Positions 5,885 to 6,381 of a stretch of 6,381 nucleotides of DNA are shown piece by piece. This DNA is from Nitrospiraceae bacterium (GTDB lineage: Bacteria; Nitrospirota; Nitrospiria; Nitrospirales; Nitrospiraceae): the NCBI GenBank assembly GCA_005793285.1, contig SXPO01000206.1, positions 1 through 6,381 of the forward strand, given 5' to 3'. Within the stretch, counting starts at the first letter, position 1; each line of letters begins with the position of its first letter. A program made the position numbers and the translations under genes. The notes under the pieces are model-generated. The model was not told the origin of the DNA, did not search any database, and worked only from the letters and a program-made list of their open reading frames with translations.

Positions 5885-6136
5885 CCCCTTCGGTAGATAC
5901 CCCGGGTGGGGCGTTTACGACGGCAGCGGCGATCCCGTTTCCGTCCACTGGTACCAAGGCGCCACCCCGGCATTATCGCATCATCATGGCTCCTGTCAGG
6001 GAGCGGCGGGCTTGACATAGAGTGAGAGAAGGTTCAAGAAAGAACTACTCACGATATGCGTTGATAGGTCTTCGTCGGACACATAAGGCCGAACGATCAT
6101 GGTGCCGGAATAATTTACCAATCTGGAGGATGGCGC
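5885..6136. other. Divergent intergenic region upstream of the RaiA/HPF gene
   Basis: No firm gene lies here. A plus frame open from 5877 to a TAG at 6018 reads DINPFGRYPGWGVYDGSGDP... and looks somewhat protein-like, but has no recognisable start or family. TTGACA at 6012-6017 could be a -35, but no matching -10 follows at 16-18 bases. A possible stem-loop spans 6022-6052: GTGAG pairs with CTCAC, and inside it GGTTC pairs with GAACT (one G-T) around AAGAAA. It has no T-run and could be a leader structure of the RaiA/HPF mRNA. A GC-rich imperfect inverted repeat links 5902-5912 with 5961-5971. Confidence 0.35.
6125..6130 (+). promoter_or_regulatory. Strong Shine-Dalgarno of the RaiA/HPF gene
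   Basis: GGAGGA lies at good spacing before ATG 6137 and decides between that ATG and the in-site ATG at 6130. It is the strongest ribosome binding site in the window, in contrast to the J-domain and DUF6573-like genes, which have none. Confidence 0.75.
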
Positions 6137-6381
6137 ATGCAAATTCAGGTTCATACCGACAACCACATCACGGGACGCGAAGACGTCGTGCGTCTTGTCC
6201 ATGCCAGCGTCGAAAGTGCGATAGACCGATTCTCCGATCGGATTACGCGGGTGGAGGCGCATCTCAGCGATACGAACGGGCATAAAACGAAGAGCGACGA
6301 CATTCGATGTGTGCTTGAGGCAAGATTGGCCGGCCTCCAGCCCATCGCAGTGAGCCATCAGGCGCCGACCATCGAGCTGGC
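6137..6381 (+). CDS. RaiA/HPF-family ribosome-associated protein (3' partial)
   Basis: The first 81 residues of a ribosome-binding stress protein of the RaiA/HPF (sigma-54 modulation) family. Members bind the 30S decoding region and help stall or dimerise ribosomes when growth slows. MQIQVHTDNHITGRE opens the first beta strand. VESAIDRFSDRITRVEAHLSDTNG and then DDIRCVLEARLAGLQPIAVSHQAPTIE follow the strand-helix-strand order of this family. The form with an 'LEARLAGLQPIAVSHQA' core is usually a short, single-domain protein, but the end is cut off here. The frame stays open to the window edge. The ATG at 6137 has a strong Shine-Dalgarno, GGAGGA at 6125-6130, seven bases from the GGAGG end. ATG at 6130 overlaps that site and is not the start. 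Confidence 0.9.
   Translation, partial: MQIQVHTDNHITGREDVVRLVHASVESAIDRFSDRITRVEAHLSDTNGHKTKSDDIRCVLEARLAGLQPIAVSHQAPTIEL

Noticed and set aside
5996..6358. 120-residue minus-strand frame opposite the RaiA/HPF gene.
   Set aside because: It is antisense to a clearly recognised family and is itself unrecognisable.
1..6381. CRISPR array, tRNA/rRNA genes, or a defence or secretion system.
   Set aside because: No regularly spaced repeats, tRNA-like cloverleaf or matching protein families were seen on either strand.

Overview
The window is about 6.4 kb of moderately GC-rich bacterial DNA with tightly packed housekeeping-type genes on both strands. The proteins, including a long CBS-linked tRNA nucleotidyltransferase, a short J-domain protein, an atypical SDR and an N-terminal RaiA/HPF protein, remind me of Nitrospira or a relative (phylum Nitrospirota). 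That assignment rests on protein style only, not on a marker gene, so treat it as a guess.

Layout. Bases 1-1473 (+) are the 3' part of a class II tRNA nucleotidyltransferase/poly(A)-polymerase-type gene, which enters the window through the tail of a CBS domain. Bases 1474-2169 hold no intact gene and form a scar. It contains the first half of a complex I subunit A gene (nuoA-like, +), which ends abruptly where a fragment of an IS3-family transposase (-) begins, followed by a short stretch that may be the end of another element. Bases 2170-2856 (-) encode a two-part hypothetical protein whose C-terminal half resembles DUF6573. It is transcribed divergently from a 212-residue J-domain protein (2978-3616, +). 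The 121 bp between them hold two outward-facing promoter candidates with an imperfect dyad between them. Both transcripts look nearly leaderless. The J-domain gene meets a metal-dependent amidohydrolase (3613-4821, -) tail to tail, with the two stop codons overlapping. Upstream of the amidohydrolase on the same strand is an atypical SDR/NAD(P)-epimerase-like gene (5018-5809, -), divergent from a RaiA/HPF-family ribosome-associated protein (6137 to the window end, +, cut by the edge).

How the genes fit together. There is no single pathway. The J-domain, RaiA/HPF and tRNA 3'-end genes all serve protein synthesis or quality control. The amidohydrolase and SDR may be co-oriented neighbours in small-molecule metabolism, but the amidohydrolase has its own promoter candidate and Shine-Dalgarno. 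I do not see a defence system, CRISPR array, RNA gene or novel multi-gene system. The most interesting points are the nuoA/transposase junction, the DUF6573-like protein with its divergent regulatory region, and a 10-base promoter core (TGCTATAGTC) shared by two genes, which also argues for a shorter SDR start.
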